From positions 6,702,501 to 6,766,500 of the forward strand of contig NZ_CP023278.1 of assembly GCF_002896875.1 (NCBI RefSeq): a DNA stretch of 64,000 nucleotides. The letters are read 5' to 3'. The notes beneath the pieces are model-generated. The model was given only the letters and a program-made list of their open reading frames with translations, had not been told where the DNA came from and did not search any database. Position 1 is the first letter of the stretch. Every line of letters starts with the position of its first letter. Positions 8,824 to 17,275 of the stretch are shown in pieces. Made by a program: the position numbers and the translations under genes. The DNA comes from Nostoc sp. CENA543 (GTDB taxonomy: Bacteria > Cyanobacteriota > Cyanobacteriia > Cyanobacteriales > Nostocaceae).

Positions 8824-9573
8824 TTAAATGCTGTAATTAAGTTCTTTATTTTGTTCAGGAGTATGTTCTGTACTACCTGGTTTGTTTTGGCGCGTCATCA
8901 AATCGAAAATGTGATCACCAACTACAGCTTTGACATCGGCTTCTAATTCATGAACGACATCACGATTTAGGTTAAAAGCATAGTTAGCTTCGTCTACGAT
9001 TTTTTGAATCATGGCTTCATCTATAGCCAAAGAATTCAAAGCTTGACGGTACTTTTCTTTAAATGCTCGTTTAGCTTCTGGGGTAGGAATTTCTGCAAAT
9101 TCGTGCATTGCAGTACCTTGATCTGCGGGTAAATTCATTGCAGAACGGGCAATATTTCGTAATGCTTGACCACCGGATAAATCTCCCATGTAACGGGTGT
9201 AAGCATGAGCAATTAATAACTCAGGTTGCGTATTAGCAACTTCCCGTAGGCGATTAACATAAACTTTTCCAGCCAGGGAAGGTGTAATTTCCTCTCGCCA
9301 ATTCTCACCGTAATAATATGCTAAATCTTTTTCTAAATTCGCTTGACGATTCAACTCAGGAAAGTATATCAATCCCACAACTGGATGATTTTGATATAGT
9401 TCTAATGATGCTTCTAAAACAGAGTAAACAAAGTAAAGATCAGCTAATAATTTCCTAAAAAAGCTCTTTTCGACAATCCCTTTCAGGAAACATTTCATAA
9501 ACGCAGTATTTTCTGCCAAAGTGTGGGAATGCTTTGTTCCTTCCCGTAACCGTACATCTAGATGACTACTCAT
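8824..9573 (-). CDS. Heme oxygenase (biliverdin-forming)
   Basis: Ferredoxin-dependent heme oxygenase opens heme to biliverdin IXalpha, CO and Fe2+, the entry to phycobilin and phytochrome chromophores. The proximal heme ligand is H17 in REGTKHSHTLAEN. The distal-helix signature GDLSGGQALRNIA is intact. The length of 249 aa is typical for the cyanobacterial soluble enzyme with a short polar tail. The gene lies between hemF and hemN on one strand. By analogy with Synechocystis, where a second heme oxygenase sits with hemN and a cyclase isoform and is induced at low oxygen, this is likely the low-O2 isoform (HO2/PbsA2 type). The sequence alone cannot fix which isoform it is, so I give no symbol. 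Confidence 0.93.
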   Translation of the reverse strand: MSSHLDVRLREGTKHSHTLAENTAFMKCFLKGIVEKSFFRKLLADLYFVYSVLEASLELYQNHPVVGLIYFPELNRQANLEKDLAYYYGENWREEITPSLAGKVYVNRLREVANTQPELLIAHAYTRYMGDLSGGQALRNIARSAMNLPADQGTAMHEFAEIPTPEAKRAFKEKYRQALNSLAIDEAMIQKIVDEANYAFNLNRDVVHELEADVKAVVGDHIFDLMTRQNKPGSTEHTPEQNKELNYSI

Positions 9574-9606
9574 GATGAATACCTCATTGTGATAAGTGAT
9601 GAGTGC

Positions 9607-9689
9607 TGTTAGCGGAAGCGCGGCATTTAGCCGGTGCTGAGTATTGAGTATTGTTAGCGGTAGCGCGGCGTTTAGCCGGTGTTGAGTAT
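9607..9689. repeat. Two copies of the TGTTAGCGGTAGCGCGGCG dispersed repeat
   Basis: Two near-identical units (9607-9642 and 9652-9689) sit in tandem upstream of heme oxygenase. The core is TGTTAGCGGTAGCGCGGCG followed by TTTAGCCGGTGYTGAGT. Further copies are at 22471-22506, 22565-22591 (decayed) and 34907-34936 (inverted). Confidence 0.88.
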
Positions 9690-9744
9690 GTTTTCTTATT
9701 TAATTGTTTGAGTTGTGGTCATTCTTTTAAATCTGCACTCTTCA

Positions 9745-9779
9745 TCTTTTACCTTTTGCCTTTTACCTTTTGCCTTTTC
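9745..9779. repeat. (CTTTTACCTTTTGC)n pyrimidine STRR
   Basis: About five heptamers of CTTTTAC/CTTTTGC abut the stop codon of hemF. The same unit recurs at 34780-34806 and, on the other strand, at 14178-14200. Confidence 0.85.
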
Positions 9780-10823
9780 CTAAACCCAATCTTTGGGTTG
9801 AAGAAAAACTTGTGTCAGTTCAGCTTCCGGACTTCCTGGTTCTGCTTGATAACAATATTCCCAACGTGCTAGAGGTGGTAAGGACATGAGAATCGATTCT
9901 GTTCGTCCTTTGGTTTGTAGCCCGAATACTGTTCCTCGGTCGTAGACTAAATTAAACTCGACGTAACGACCACGGCGATATAGTTGGAAATTACGCTGGC
10001 GATCGCCATATTCTGTTTCTTGTCGTCGTTCTACAATAGGCAAGTAAGCGGGTAAGAAAGCTTGACCACAGGACTGCACAAACGCAAAGATATCTTCCCA
10101 ATTGCGTCTGATATTTCCCACTTTTTGGCTATAAATTGCGGCGGGACTATCTGTTTGTGTACCGACGTACAGCTTACCGCTAGCATCTTGATAATCAAAG
10201 AAAATACCGCCAATACCTCGCTGTTCTTGACGATGGCGTAAATAAAAGTATTCATCACACCAGCGTTTAAAAGTTGGATAATATTCTGGATTATGAGCAT
10301 CACAGGCATTTTTCAGTGTTCTGTGAAAGTGAACAGCATCCTCAGCGAAAGCATAGTATGGTGTTAAATCAGCACCGCCACCAAACCACCAGATAGGGCC
10401 AGCTTCAAAGTAGCGATAGTTGAGATGTACTGTGGGTACATAGGGATTGCGGGGATGCAATACCATTGATGTACCTGTGGCAAAAAACTCATGTCCGGCT
10501 GCTTCTGGACGTTGCGCCACAATCGAAGCTGGGAGACTATTTCCCCAAACTGCGGAAAAGTTCACTCCTCCTTGTTCAAATACTCGCCCTTCCCGAATGA
10601 CGCGGGTACGTCCTTCACCGCCTTCTTCTCTTTCCCAATAATCTTGATGAAAACTGGCTTCTCCGTCAATTTGCTCTAACCCTTGGCAAATCTCATCCTG
10701 TAAGTTCTGCATGAATTGTTGCACTCTTTCGCGTGAATCTTGGGGAATGCCGTTATTCAGTGATGCTAGCCATGTGGTGTGATTTGCAGATTCTTGCAGA
10801 GAATTATCGGAATGACGAGCCAT
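9780..10823 (-). CDS. hemF: Oxygen-dependent coproporphyrinogen III oxidase
   Basis: HemF carries out the same decarboxylation as HemN but uses O2. Conserved stretches are visible: [42 protein letters not shown] and [18 protein letters not shown]. The length of 347 aa is normal and the ATG start gives the usual N-terminal region before [10 protein letters not shown]. It is the first gene of a minus-strand series hemF, heme oxygenase, hemN and diverges from acsF. The 253-bp divergent spacer has a 22-bp palindrome 42 bp upstream of this start codon. A hemF beside an otherwise low-oxygen set is understandable if the block serves microoxic cells, where residual O2 is still used by heme oxygenase and AcsF. 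Confidence 0.95.
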   Translation of the reverse strand: MARHSDNSLQESANHTTWLASLNNGIPQDSRERVQQFMQNLQDEICQGLEQIDGEASFHQDYWEREEGGEGRTRVIREGRVFEQGGVNFSAVWGNSLPASIVAQRPEAAGHEFFATGTSMVLHPRNPYVPTVHLNYRYFEAGPIWWFGGGADLTPYYAFAEDAVHFHRTLKNACDAHNPEYYPTFKRWCDEYFYLRHRQEQRGIGGIFFDYQDASGKLYVGTQTDSPAAIYSQKVGNIRRNWEDIFAFVQSCGQAFLPAYLPIVERRQETEYGDRQRNFQLYRRGRYVEFNLVYDRGTVFGLQTKGRTESILMSLPPLARWEYCYQAEPGSPEAELTQVFLQPKDWV

Positions 10824-10864
10824 GTTAAAACCTCTAAACTTTGAGTAAGGGTAATTACTACTGC

Positions 10865-10886
10865 TTAATAACTCTATAGTTATTAA
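10865..10886. promoter_or_regulatory. Candidate operator palindrome in the hemF-acsF divergent spacer
   Basis: TTAATAACT (10865-10873) and AGTTATTAA (10878-10886) are perfect inverted repeats separated by CTAT. A 9-4-9 palindrome of this size is typical of dimeric winged-helix (MarR-type) operators. In Synechocystis the MarR-family regulator ChlR activates the low-oxygen cyclase/heme oxygenase/hemN operon, so a ChlR-like protein is one possible binder. That link is inference. The site is 42 bp from the hemF start and 190 bp from the acsF start. Confidence 0.5.
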
Positions 10887-11076
10887 TTTGTTTTTGATCA
10901 GAGTAGTTTCAAAACTTAATAAATTCTCTAAACCCTATATATCAAAGCTTTTTATTCTCTGGTTTGGGTGGATTGCTTCTGACTTTGCTGAAGGAATGTA
11001 AAGAGGGCTAGCAAAAGAACTCTAATTATCATAACTTGATAGCTATGAAATTATTTACTTGATTACCGCATTACTT

Positions 11077-12132
11077 ATGGTTAACACCCTACCCAAACCA
11101 GGAATTAAAACTCCCAGCCAAGAAACTATACTCACGCCTCGGTTTTATACTACAGATTTTGAAACCGCCGCCAATTTGGATTTATCTGCTCAAGAAACGG
11201 AATTACAGGCGATGCTGGCGGAAATGCGCGCAGACTACAACCGCCATCATTTTGTGCGGGATGAGGCGTTTGATAAGTCTTGGGAACACATTCAGGGTGA
11301 AGCCAAACAATCGTTTATTGACTATTTGGAACGCTCATGTATTTCTGAGTTTTCCGGCTTCTTGCTGTTTAAGGAATTATCCCGCAAACTCAAAAACCGC
11401 AGTCCCTTACTGGCAGAGATGTTTCAACTGATGGCGCGGGATGAAGCCCGTCATGCGGGATTTCTCAACAAAGCAATGGGCGATTTTAAACTATCCTTAG
11501 ATTTAGCCACGGTAACAAAAACCCGCACCTATACATTTTTTCCGATTGAGTGGGTGCTATACACCGTTTATCTATCAGAAAAAATCGGCTATTGGCGATA
11601 CATCATTATTTACAGACATCTAGAAAAGCACCCAGAAAACCAGTTTTACCCCATCTTCCGTTACTTTGAGAGTTGGTGTCAGGATGAAAACCGCCACGGG
11701 GATATATTCAAAGCCCTGTTACGTTCGCAACCGCAACTATGGAAAACCTGGAAAGCTAGGCTTTGGAGTCGCTTTTTCTTACTGTCGGTGTTTGCTACCC
11801 ACACCATGACTGTTCATGAACGGACTGGTTTTTACAAGTCCTTGGGACTAAATGCGACGGAATTTGACCGTCAAGTGGTGGAAAATACCAATGAAACGGC
11901 CGGACGTGCCTTTCCTGTGATGTTGAATACCGAACATCCCCAGTTTTTCCCCCGCTTACAACGCTGTGCAGGTTATAACTTAAAGATTGCAGAGATTGAG
12001 GGCAGTTCTCAACCCAAATTTGTGAAGCTAGTTCGCAAACTCCCTTTAATTGCAGCCATTGTCTGGAATCTGCTGTTAGTTTTCCTGATTAAACCCGTAG
12101 ATACAGAGGCTTTGCGGGGAACTGTGCGTTAA
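11077..12132 (+). CDS. acsF: Mg-protoporphyrin IX monomethyl ester (oxidative) cyclase
   Basis: AcsF/ChlA is the membrane-associated diiron subunit that uses O2 to form the isocyclic E ring of chlorophyll. The two carboxylate/histidine iron-binding motifs are visible as ARDEARHAGF and CQDENRHGD, in a helical 351-aa protein of usual length. I chose ATG 11077 (MVNTLPKPG), the family's usual N-terminus, over a TTG 18 bases upstream. The gene is divergent from hemF, heme oxygenase and hemN. This linkage suggests it is the microoxic cyclase isoform (ChlA-II type), although the sequence alone cannot prove which isoform this is. Expression probably depends on the palindrome in the shared spacer. Confidence 0.93.
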   Translation: MVNTLPKPGIKTPSQETILTPRFYTTDFETAANLDLSAQETELQAMLAEMRADYNRHHFVRDEAFDKSWEHIQGEAKQSFIDYLERSCISEFSGFLLFKELSRKLKNRSPLLAEMFQLMARDEARHAGFLNKAMGDFKLSLDLATVTKTRTYTFFPIEWVLYTVYLSEKIGYWRYIIIYRHLEKHPENQFYPIFRYFESWCQDENRHGDIFKALLRSQPQLWKTWKARLWSRFFLLSVFATHTMTVHERTGFYKSLGLNATEFDRQVVENTNETAGRAFPVMLNTEHPQFFPRLQRCAGYNLKIAEIEGSSQPKFVKLVRKLPLIAAIVWNLLLVFLIKPVDTEALRGTVR

Positions 12133-12222
12133 TTTTGAGCAGGCGATCGCTTGTCAAACCCACCCAGCTAAAGTTAGCAACTGATAAACTATAATCAGTC
12201 GCCATCAATGCTAATAGTTTAT

Positions 12223-12564
12223 ATGTCTGGTTCGATACAGTATCTGACCAATCAAAACGGGGAAAGAGTTGGTGTGCTGCTAGATTTAGCAACATACCAA
12301 CAACTGACCAATTCATCCTTAGAAGATGATGAAATTTTAACAGGCTTGAATTTAGAAGAATTACAGGCCTTGGCGGATAGTATGTTGTCAACAAAAGCCC
12401 AAAGCGAGTTAGATAATTTATTAGAGCGAAATACAGAAAATTTACTGTCTGATCAAGAGAAAGTAACTTTAGACTGTTTATTAGCCCAGATTGACCAATT
12501 AAATATTTTAAAAACCAGAGCCAGATACACTTTAAAAATAAAAGGAATATCGCAAGTCGCGTGA
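12223..12564 (+). CDS. Antitoxin-like small protein upstream of HNH nuclease
   Basis: The protein has 113 aa from ATG 12223 (MSGSIQYLTNQNGERVGVLLDLATYQQL); a second in-frame ATG lies 15 bases upstream. The opening beta-strand/turn/strand pattern followed by 'VLLDLATYQQL' resembles the N-terminal part of Phd/YefM-type antitoxins and related cyanobacterial small proteins. The C-terminal half is helical and acidic. The stop codon overlaps the GTG start of the HNH gene by four bases (GTGA), so the two are translationally coupled. I infer a partner or regulator of the nuclease. Family membership is a weak pattern match only. Confidence 0.7.
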   Translation: MSGSIQYLTNQNGERVGVLLDLATYQQLTNSSLEDDEILTGLNLEELQALADSMLSTKAQSELDNLLERNTENLLSDQEKVTLDCLLAQIDQLNILKTRARYTLKIKGISQVA

Positions 12565-12989
12565 GTGTTTATATTCCTGTTGAATTACAACGCAAAATCC
12601 GTGCTAGATTTACTGAATGCTGTGCTTACTGTCGGACTGCTGAATATTTGACAGTTAGCACTTTTGAATTTGAACACATTATTCCTCTATCAGTCGGTGG
12701 AGAAACAATTTTTGAAAATCTTTGTTTATCTTGCCCTACTTGTAATCGTTATAAAGCTTACCGTCAAACTGCTATAGATGCAGACACTCAGCAAGAGATA
12801 TGTTTATTTCACCCACAACAACAATTATGGTCTGAACACTTTGCTTGGAATGAAGATGCTACTGAAATTATTCCGCTTACTTCTGTGGGTAGAGTAACTA
12901 TTTCTGCTTTAAAAATGAACCGTCCGCAGTTAATTCGCGTGAGAAGAATGTGGGTTAAGTTGGGAGAACATCCCCCTAATATCCCTTAA
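12561..12989 (+). CDS. HNH endonuclease
   Basis: This 142-aa protein carries an HNH nuclease core: C21-x2-C24, then EH39IIPLSVGG, N53, and C58-x2-C61-N62. The cysteine pairs form the structural zinc site, H39 is the likely general base, and N53/N62 match the remaining positions. It starts at a GTG overlapping the previous stop. Such small HNH proteins are common in cyanobacteria as stand-alone nucleases with a small upstream partner. No methylase, intron or phage gene is near, so restriction, homing or packaging roles are not indicated. A toxin-like or repair role is possible. Confidence 0.88.
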   Translation: MSVYIPVELQRKIRARFTECCAYCRTAEYLTVSTFEFEHIIPLSVGGETIFENLCLSCPTCNRYKAYRQTAIDADTQQEICLFHPQQQLWSEHFAWNEDATEIIPLTSVGRVTISALKMNRPQLIRVRRMWVKLGEHPPNIP

Positions 12990-13253
12990 ATCTGGCTAGC
13001 TTGAGCTTGTATAGATGCTCAAAAAGTATCATAGCGGATAGCCCCACTAACCTGTAATCTTTATTCATACTTCTATACAAATATTTTGGAACAAACAATT
13101 AATATACTAGTGTCTATCTTGATATCTGCTTAATCAGACAGAGGGAATAAACACTTTAATCAGTTTCAATGGGAAAGCAAACTTTTTGCTGACTATGTAA
13201 AATGACGCAAATATCTGCGTAATATTTTGCATAGCTACTGATTATTTAAAATC

Positions 13254-14114
13254 ATGTATTTAGGTAATAAATTTATGCTACGAACTAAACAAGGTCAAAT
13301 TTTTACTGCTTTAATGCTAACAAGTATTTTATCTGTTAGTGGTGGGTTTATTTTCAGCCAAAATGCTCATGCTTTATCTGTAGGCTTATTAGCAGATAAT
13401 AACCAGGAAATTGTCAAACAAAATTTAAAACCAGCCGCTTTACCTCGTGCTGTAGCTAATGCAGTTTTGCGAGATATTAGCAATAGAGAAGGAATAGCTA
13501 TTAACAAACTCAAAATTACTGATTATAGTCGTCAAAATTGGCGTAATGGTTGTTTAGAACTGCCCAAACCAGATGAATTTTGTACTCAAGCTTTTGTATC
13601 TGGCTGGCGGGTTGTGGTGAGCCGTGGTAGACAAAAATGGGTTTATCACACTGATGATAACGGTGCTGGATTAAGATTCAAAGAAAATAATAACAATAGC
13701 ACTCTGCGTCCTGTTCCTATTCCTACTAACGAATTACCACCACCTTTAGATAGAAACATAGTATTTAGAGAAATTTCTAGTGGAGGTTTTGCTGGTAGAA
13801 CTTACGAGACAGTTTTACTAAATGATGGGAGATTAATTCGGGTGCGAATTGGTGATGCTAATGACTCAGAAAGAAGTGTGAGGAGCGTTACTGTAGCACA
13901 GGTACGTCAGTTTCAAAGAGTCTTGAACCGCGAACAAAATGTCTTTCGCAATATCAGTTATCCTGCGCCTGGTGGTGCGGCTGATTTTATTACTTACAAA
14001 CTCACCAGCCGTAAAGGGACGGTACAATACAACGATATTTCTCGCAATAATTTACCGAATAATGTCCAAACGGTAGTGCAAGCTTGGAGTCAGCTTGTTA
14101 GCACAGGGAAGTAA
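13254..14114 (+). CDS. Secreted/periplasmic protein of unknown function (286 aa)
   Basis: A signal peptide is clear: KQGQIF, then the hydrophobic ALMLTSILSVSGGFIF and cleavage near AHA-LS (about residue 41). The mature part has two conserved-looking segments. The first is 'AVLRDISNREGIAINKLKITDYSRQNWRNGCLEL', with cysteines at NGCLELPKPDEFC that may form a disulfide. The second is a C-terminal 'SGGFAGRTYETVLLNDGRLIRVRIGD' half. I recognise this type from cyanobacterial exported hypotheticals but can give no function. The alternative ATG at 13275 (MLRTKQGQ) gives a more compact signal peptide and has a weak AGG upstream. It is monocistronic. Confidence 0.8.
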   Translation: MYLGNKFMLRTKQGQIFTALMLTSILSVSGGFIFSQNAHALSVGLLADNNQEIVKQNLKPAALPRAVANAVLRDISNREGIAINKLKITDYSRQNWRNGCLELPKPDEFCTQAFVSGWRVVVSRGRQKWVYHTDDNGAGLRFKENNNNSTLRPVPIPTNELPPPLDRNIVFREISSGGFAGRTYETVLLNDGRLIRVRIGDANDSERSVRSVTVAQVRQFQRVLNREQNVFRNISYPAPGGAADFITYKLTSRKGTVQYNDISRNNLPNNVQTVVQAWSQLVSTGK

Positions 14115-14126
14115 GGTAAAAGGAGA

Positions 14127-14180
14127 ACCACTGCTTTGGGCGGCTTTGCCGACTTGTAGCAAGTGGTGAACCCGAAGGGC
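14127..14180. repeat. Dispersed CCACTGC...GTAGCAAGTGG repeat
   Basis: ACCACT at the left pairs with AGTGGT at the right, with an internal GGCGGCTTTGCCG stem. Related copies are at 60495-60540 and 61255-61299. It is followed by a short AAAAGGT STRR (14178-14200). Confidence 0.7.
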
Positions 14181-14256
14181 AAAAGGTAAAAGGTAAAAGA
14201 GTGTTTAATTTCGTCTTTTGGTGGGTTTTGTCCAATTTACCCTTGCTTTTTTACCT

Positions 14257-15588
14257 TTACTTATGAGCTAATAATTTACTTTTTCCTGGGTTCATTAAAC
14301 CATAAGGATCAACTAGTTCTTTAAACTTTAATTGTTCGGGGTCAATTACTTTTCTACCGCCATCTTCAATAATATAAGTGTGGGGGTTAGCAATAAAAAC
14401 TCCTTGGTCTTCGTGGTAGCGGATAATTTCATTGAGACGGGCTGCTGTGGTATAGCGTACTAGTTGTAAGGCGGCGGGAACTACTGCACCATTCATACGA
14501 ATAAATTCTAAGTGCATCATTACTTCATCACCAAAATGATGATATAGATGCTCTACTAATTGCAGCCCTTTTTCTGGAGGAATTATACTTTGCAAATATG
14601 TAATGTTGGGATCAACATTGCGGGCGTGTAGGGTGGTGTGATTCCAGGTAAATTCAGCTAAATTTAAACCTTTTCCTACTTCTTGAGCAGGTTTTTGGTA
14701 AGTAATTTGTCCACCATATTGCTGTACTAAACCTGGTAATAATTCTAAGCTGGGTTCTGCTACAAGTAGAAAGGCTGGATGAGTACCTTCGGGGATATAT
14801 GATTGCAGGGGGTGGAAGTATTGGGGAATGGGTGATGCAAAGATAGTAATTAACTTCTTAATCATGCCATCAGCTTGGGCTAGACTTTGCCCAAACTTAG
14901 CGGCTGTCAAGAAATCTGCAAAGGTGACAATTACCTCCGCCCAAGGATAAGCAGCCCCCAAGGGGATTTCGACTTCTGTAATAATACCGTTAATACCCCA
15001 AGCATGGTTTACCTTTTGGACATCGTCGCCACGCAACTCAATCACACGGGGTGTATCTTCTACAGTGACAACTTTTAATGCTAATAGATTACCGCGATCG
15101 CCTAACAATCCATACTGAATTGAGCCTATACCCCCACTACCCCCAGCCACAAAGCCGGCAATTGTAGCTGTACGGTAGGTAGAGGGAGACATCCGCATTT
15201 CCCAACCAATTTCTCGTGCTTTCTTATCTAAAGCCGCTAATTTCACCCCAGCCTCTACCCGTGCTACCCCTGGTTTCACCCACAGGATATTTTGCATTTT
15301 GGTCATGTCTAAAATCACACCACCATGCAGAGGTACACATTGCCCATAATTCCCCGTTCCTGCACCTCTAACAGTGATGGGGATACGGTATTTAGCACAG
15401 GCGGCTGCTACTTTAATTACTTCCTCCTCATTGGCGGGACGAACCACAATATCCCCGACTTTCCCCGCCAGTTGGGGAACTAAGACAGGGCTAAAGGTGT
15501 GATAGTCTTGGGATAATTTAGCGACTTGCTGGGAGTCAGTAATAGTTTCAATGCTTTCGAGGGTATTTAAAAAACTATCAATTACCAT
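14257..15588 (-). CDS. FAD-linked oxidase (GlcD/FAD_binding_4 type)
   Basis: The 443-aa protein belongs to the PCMH-fold FAD oxidases. The N-terminal FAD-binding domain shows 'RPANEEEVIKVAAACAKYRIPITVRGAGTGNYGQCVPLHGGVILD', the typical pyrophosphate loop. 'GGSGGIGSIQYG' follows, and a C-terminal cap ends in 'DPYGLMNPGKSKL', a hallmark of the glycolate/lactate oxidase family. The GxGTGNYG loop lacks the His or Cys used for covalent flavinylation in some relatives. It follows an ABC importer on the same strand with 59 bp between, so it may oxidise the imported substrate. The substrate is unknown. Confidence 0.85.
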   Translation of the reverse strand: MVIDSFLNTLESIETITDSQQVAKLSQDYHTFSPVLVPQLAGKVGDIVVRPANEEEVIKVAAACAKYRIPITVRGAGTGNYGQCVPLHGGVILDMTKMQNILWVKPGVARVEAGVKLAALDKKAREIGWEMRMSPSTYRTATIAGFVAGGSGGIGSIQYGLLGDRGNLLALKVVTVEDTPRVIELRGDDVQKVNHAWGINGIITEVEIPLGAAYPWAEVIVTFADFLTAAKFGQSLAQADGMIKKLITIFASPIPQYFHPLQSYIPEGTHPAFLLVAEPSLELLPGLVQQYGGQITYQKPAQEVGKGLNLAEFTWNHTTLHARNVDPNITYLQSIIPPEKGLQLVEHLYHHFGDEVMMHLEFIRMNGAVVPAALQLVRYTTAARLNEIIRYHEDQGVFIANPHTYIIEDGGRKVIDPEQLKFKELVDPYGLMNPGKSKLLAHK

Positions 15589-15647
15589 TATTTTTATATC
15601 CTTTTTCTAACACAGATGTACGCAAAAACTCCGCGTGCCTTTGCGTT

Positions 15648-16505
15648 TCAATCACGGTTAATACTACTGTCATGCCACCTACTTAATATAAAATCAGATA
15701 AGGCACTCAAGAGAGCAAAAATTAAAATCCCTAACCCTGTGGTAAGTATTAAAGCAGCAAACATCCGGGGTATTTGCAGATTGTAGCTAGAAATTAAAAT
15801 CCGGTAGGCAATACCAGATTTCGCACCGCCAGTCCCAGCCACAAATTCCGCCACAACAGCCCCAATTAATGCTAAACCACCGCTAATTTTTAACCCACCG
15901 AGAAAATAAGGCATAGCACTGGGTAGGCGCAGAAAAATCAAGGTTTGCCATCGTGAGGCGTTGTAGAGTTGAAAAAGATTGAGTAAATTAGGGTCTACAC
16001 TCTTTAAGCCCAGAGTCGTGTTAGAAACTATGGGGAAAAAGGCCACTATCCAAGCACAGACAACAAGGGCGGCAAAGGTATTATTTTTAAACCATAGAAT
16101 AATTAAAGGAGCGATCGCCACAATCGGAGTTGTCTGTAAAATGACAGCATAGGGAAATAAACTGCGTTCAATCCATTTACTTTGGGTAAATAAAATCGCC
16201 GTTAATAACCCAGAAATTGCCGCCGCTATAAAAGCAGTGACCGTAATTTGCAGAGTAATTAATAATGAGGGAAATAGTTCACCCCAATCAGTGATTAAAG
16301 TTTGGAAAACTAAAAAAGGACTAGGTAAAATATAAGGTGGTAATTCTGTCACCCGCACCAATAAATCCCACAAAATTAGAGCGACAATACCGACTAATAT
16401 GGGGGCAAAAATCTCCGCCAAGTTAAATTTAGAATATTTTTGTCTTGAGCCAGCAGCACGAAAAAATAACATAATTGGAATAATTAGTCTGTGTTGGCGG
16501 TTCAA
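15648..16505 (-). CDS. ABC transporter permease (SsuC/TauC/ThiX type)
   Basis: The protein has six predicted membrane helices and a cytoplasmic loop with the EAA-like motif (LFQLYNASRWQTLIFLRLPSAMPYFLGGLK). It is the BPD_transp_1 permease of a nitrate/sulfonate/taurine/hydroxymethylpyrimidine-type importer. The longest frame begins at a TTG that overlaps the stop of the ATPase gene (TTTTGA), indicating translational coupling; ATG 16472 (MLFFRAAGS) is an alternative. It is the third gene of a minus-strand set: binding protein, ATPase, permease, FAD oxidase. The substrate cannot be read from sequence. Confidence 0.88.
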   Translation of the reverse strand: MNRQHRLIIPIMLFFRAAGSRQKYSKFNLAEIFAPILVGIVALILWDLLVRVTELPPYILPSPFLVFQTLITDWGELFPSLLITLQITVTAFIAAAISGLLTAILFTQSKWIERSLFPYAVILQTTPIVAIAPLIILWFKNNTFAALVVCAWIVAFFPIVSNTTLGLKSVDPNLLNLFQLYNASRWQTLIFLRLPSAMPYFLGGLKISGGLALIGAVVAEFVAGTGGAKSGIAYRILISSYNLQIPRMFAALILTTGLGILIFALLSALSDFILSRWHDSSINRD

Positions 16506-17275
16506 AATCCTAACATATCACTAAATCTCATTGCTGCTGCTAAATGCTCTGACACTGTCCGACAATATTCGTTATACACCGATGAAGTGCGAAAATCTTC
16601 ACCGCGTGGAAAGGGGACATCAATATCTATATCTGCTACTATCCTTCCTGGACTTGTCCCCATCACTAACACCCGATTTGATAAATACACAGCTTCATAA
16701 ATATTGTGGGTGACAAATATCACCGTCCAGTGATGTTGTAACCACAAATCAACTAAATCACTGTTGAGTTTACTTCTGGTGATTTCATCTAAAGCCCCGA
16801 AAGGTTCATCCATTAATAAAATATTCGGCTGAGTTACCAACGCCCTGGCAATGGAGACACGCATTTTCATTCCCCCTGATAACTCACGGGGGTAATTATG
16901 GGCAAATTTCTCTAACCCCACTACCTTTAAAGCTTGGGCTACCAACCCTTGGGAATGCTGGCTGGACATTCCCCCCAATTTTAATGGTAGTTGGACATTA
17001 TCCTTTACTGTTGCCCAAGGCATGAGGGCTGCATCTTGAAACACAAATGCTAGTTTGCGTTGTGCTGCGTCTATTCCCCAGTCAATAGTTCCAGAACTGA
17101 CGCTTCCTAACCCAGCTATCAACCGCAACACCGTACTCTTACCACAGCCAGAAGCCCCTACCAAACTGACAAACTGCGACTCTGGAATCACTAGATTCAG
17201 GTCTTGGAGGGCAACTGTACCATTGCGATAGACCTTACTTACCTGATGAAGTTGAATGACAGGATAGTGTTTCAT
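16502..17275 (-). CDS. ABC transporter ATP-binding protein (SsuB/TauB/ThiZ type)
   Basis: This is a 257-aa nucleotide-binding subunit. Walker A is GASGCGKST, the ABC signature is LSGGMKMRVSIARAL, Walker B is ILLMDEPFGALDE and the H-loop is VTHN. It starts directly after the substrate-binding protein gene with no spacer and overlaps the permease by four bases, so the three form one transcription and translation unit. The closest families are the nitrate/sulfonate/taurine and pyrimidine-precursor importers. Confidence 0.92.
   Translation of the reverse strand: MKHYPVIQLHQVSKVYRNGTVALQDLNLVIPESQFVSLVGASGCGKSTVLRLIAGLGSVSSGTIDWGIDAAQRKLAFVFQDAALMPWATVKDNVQLPLKLGGMSSQHSQGLVAQALKVVGLEKFAHNYPRELSGGMKMRVSIARALVTQPNILLMDEPFGALDEITRSKLNSDLVDLWLQHHWTVIFVTHNIYEAVYLSNRVLVMGTSPGRIVADIDIDVPFPRGEDFRTSSVYNEYCRTVSEHLAAAMRFSDMLGF

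Noticed and set aside
9651-9872. Plus-strand ORF over the repeat upstream of heme oxygenase
   Set aside because: It is made of repeat sequence followed by antisense of hemF and has no family features.
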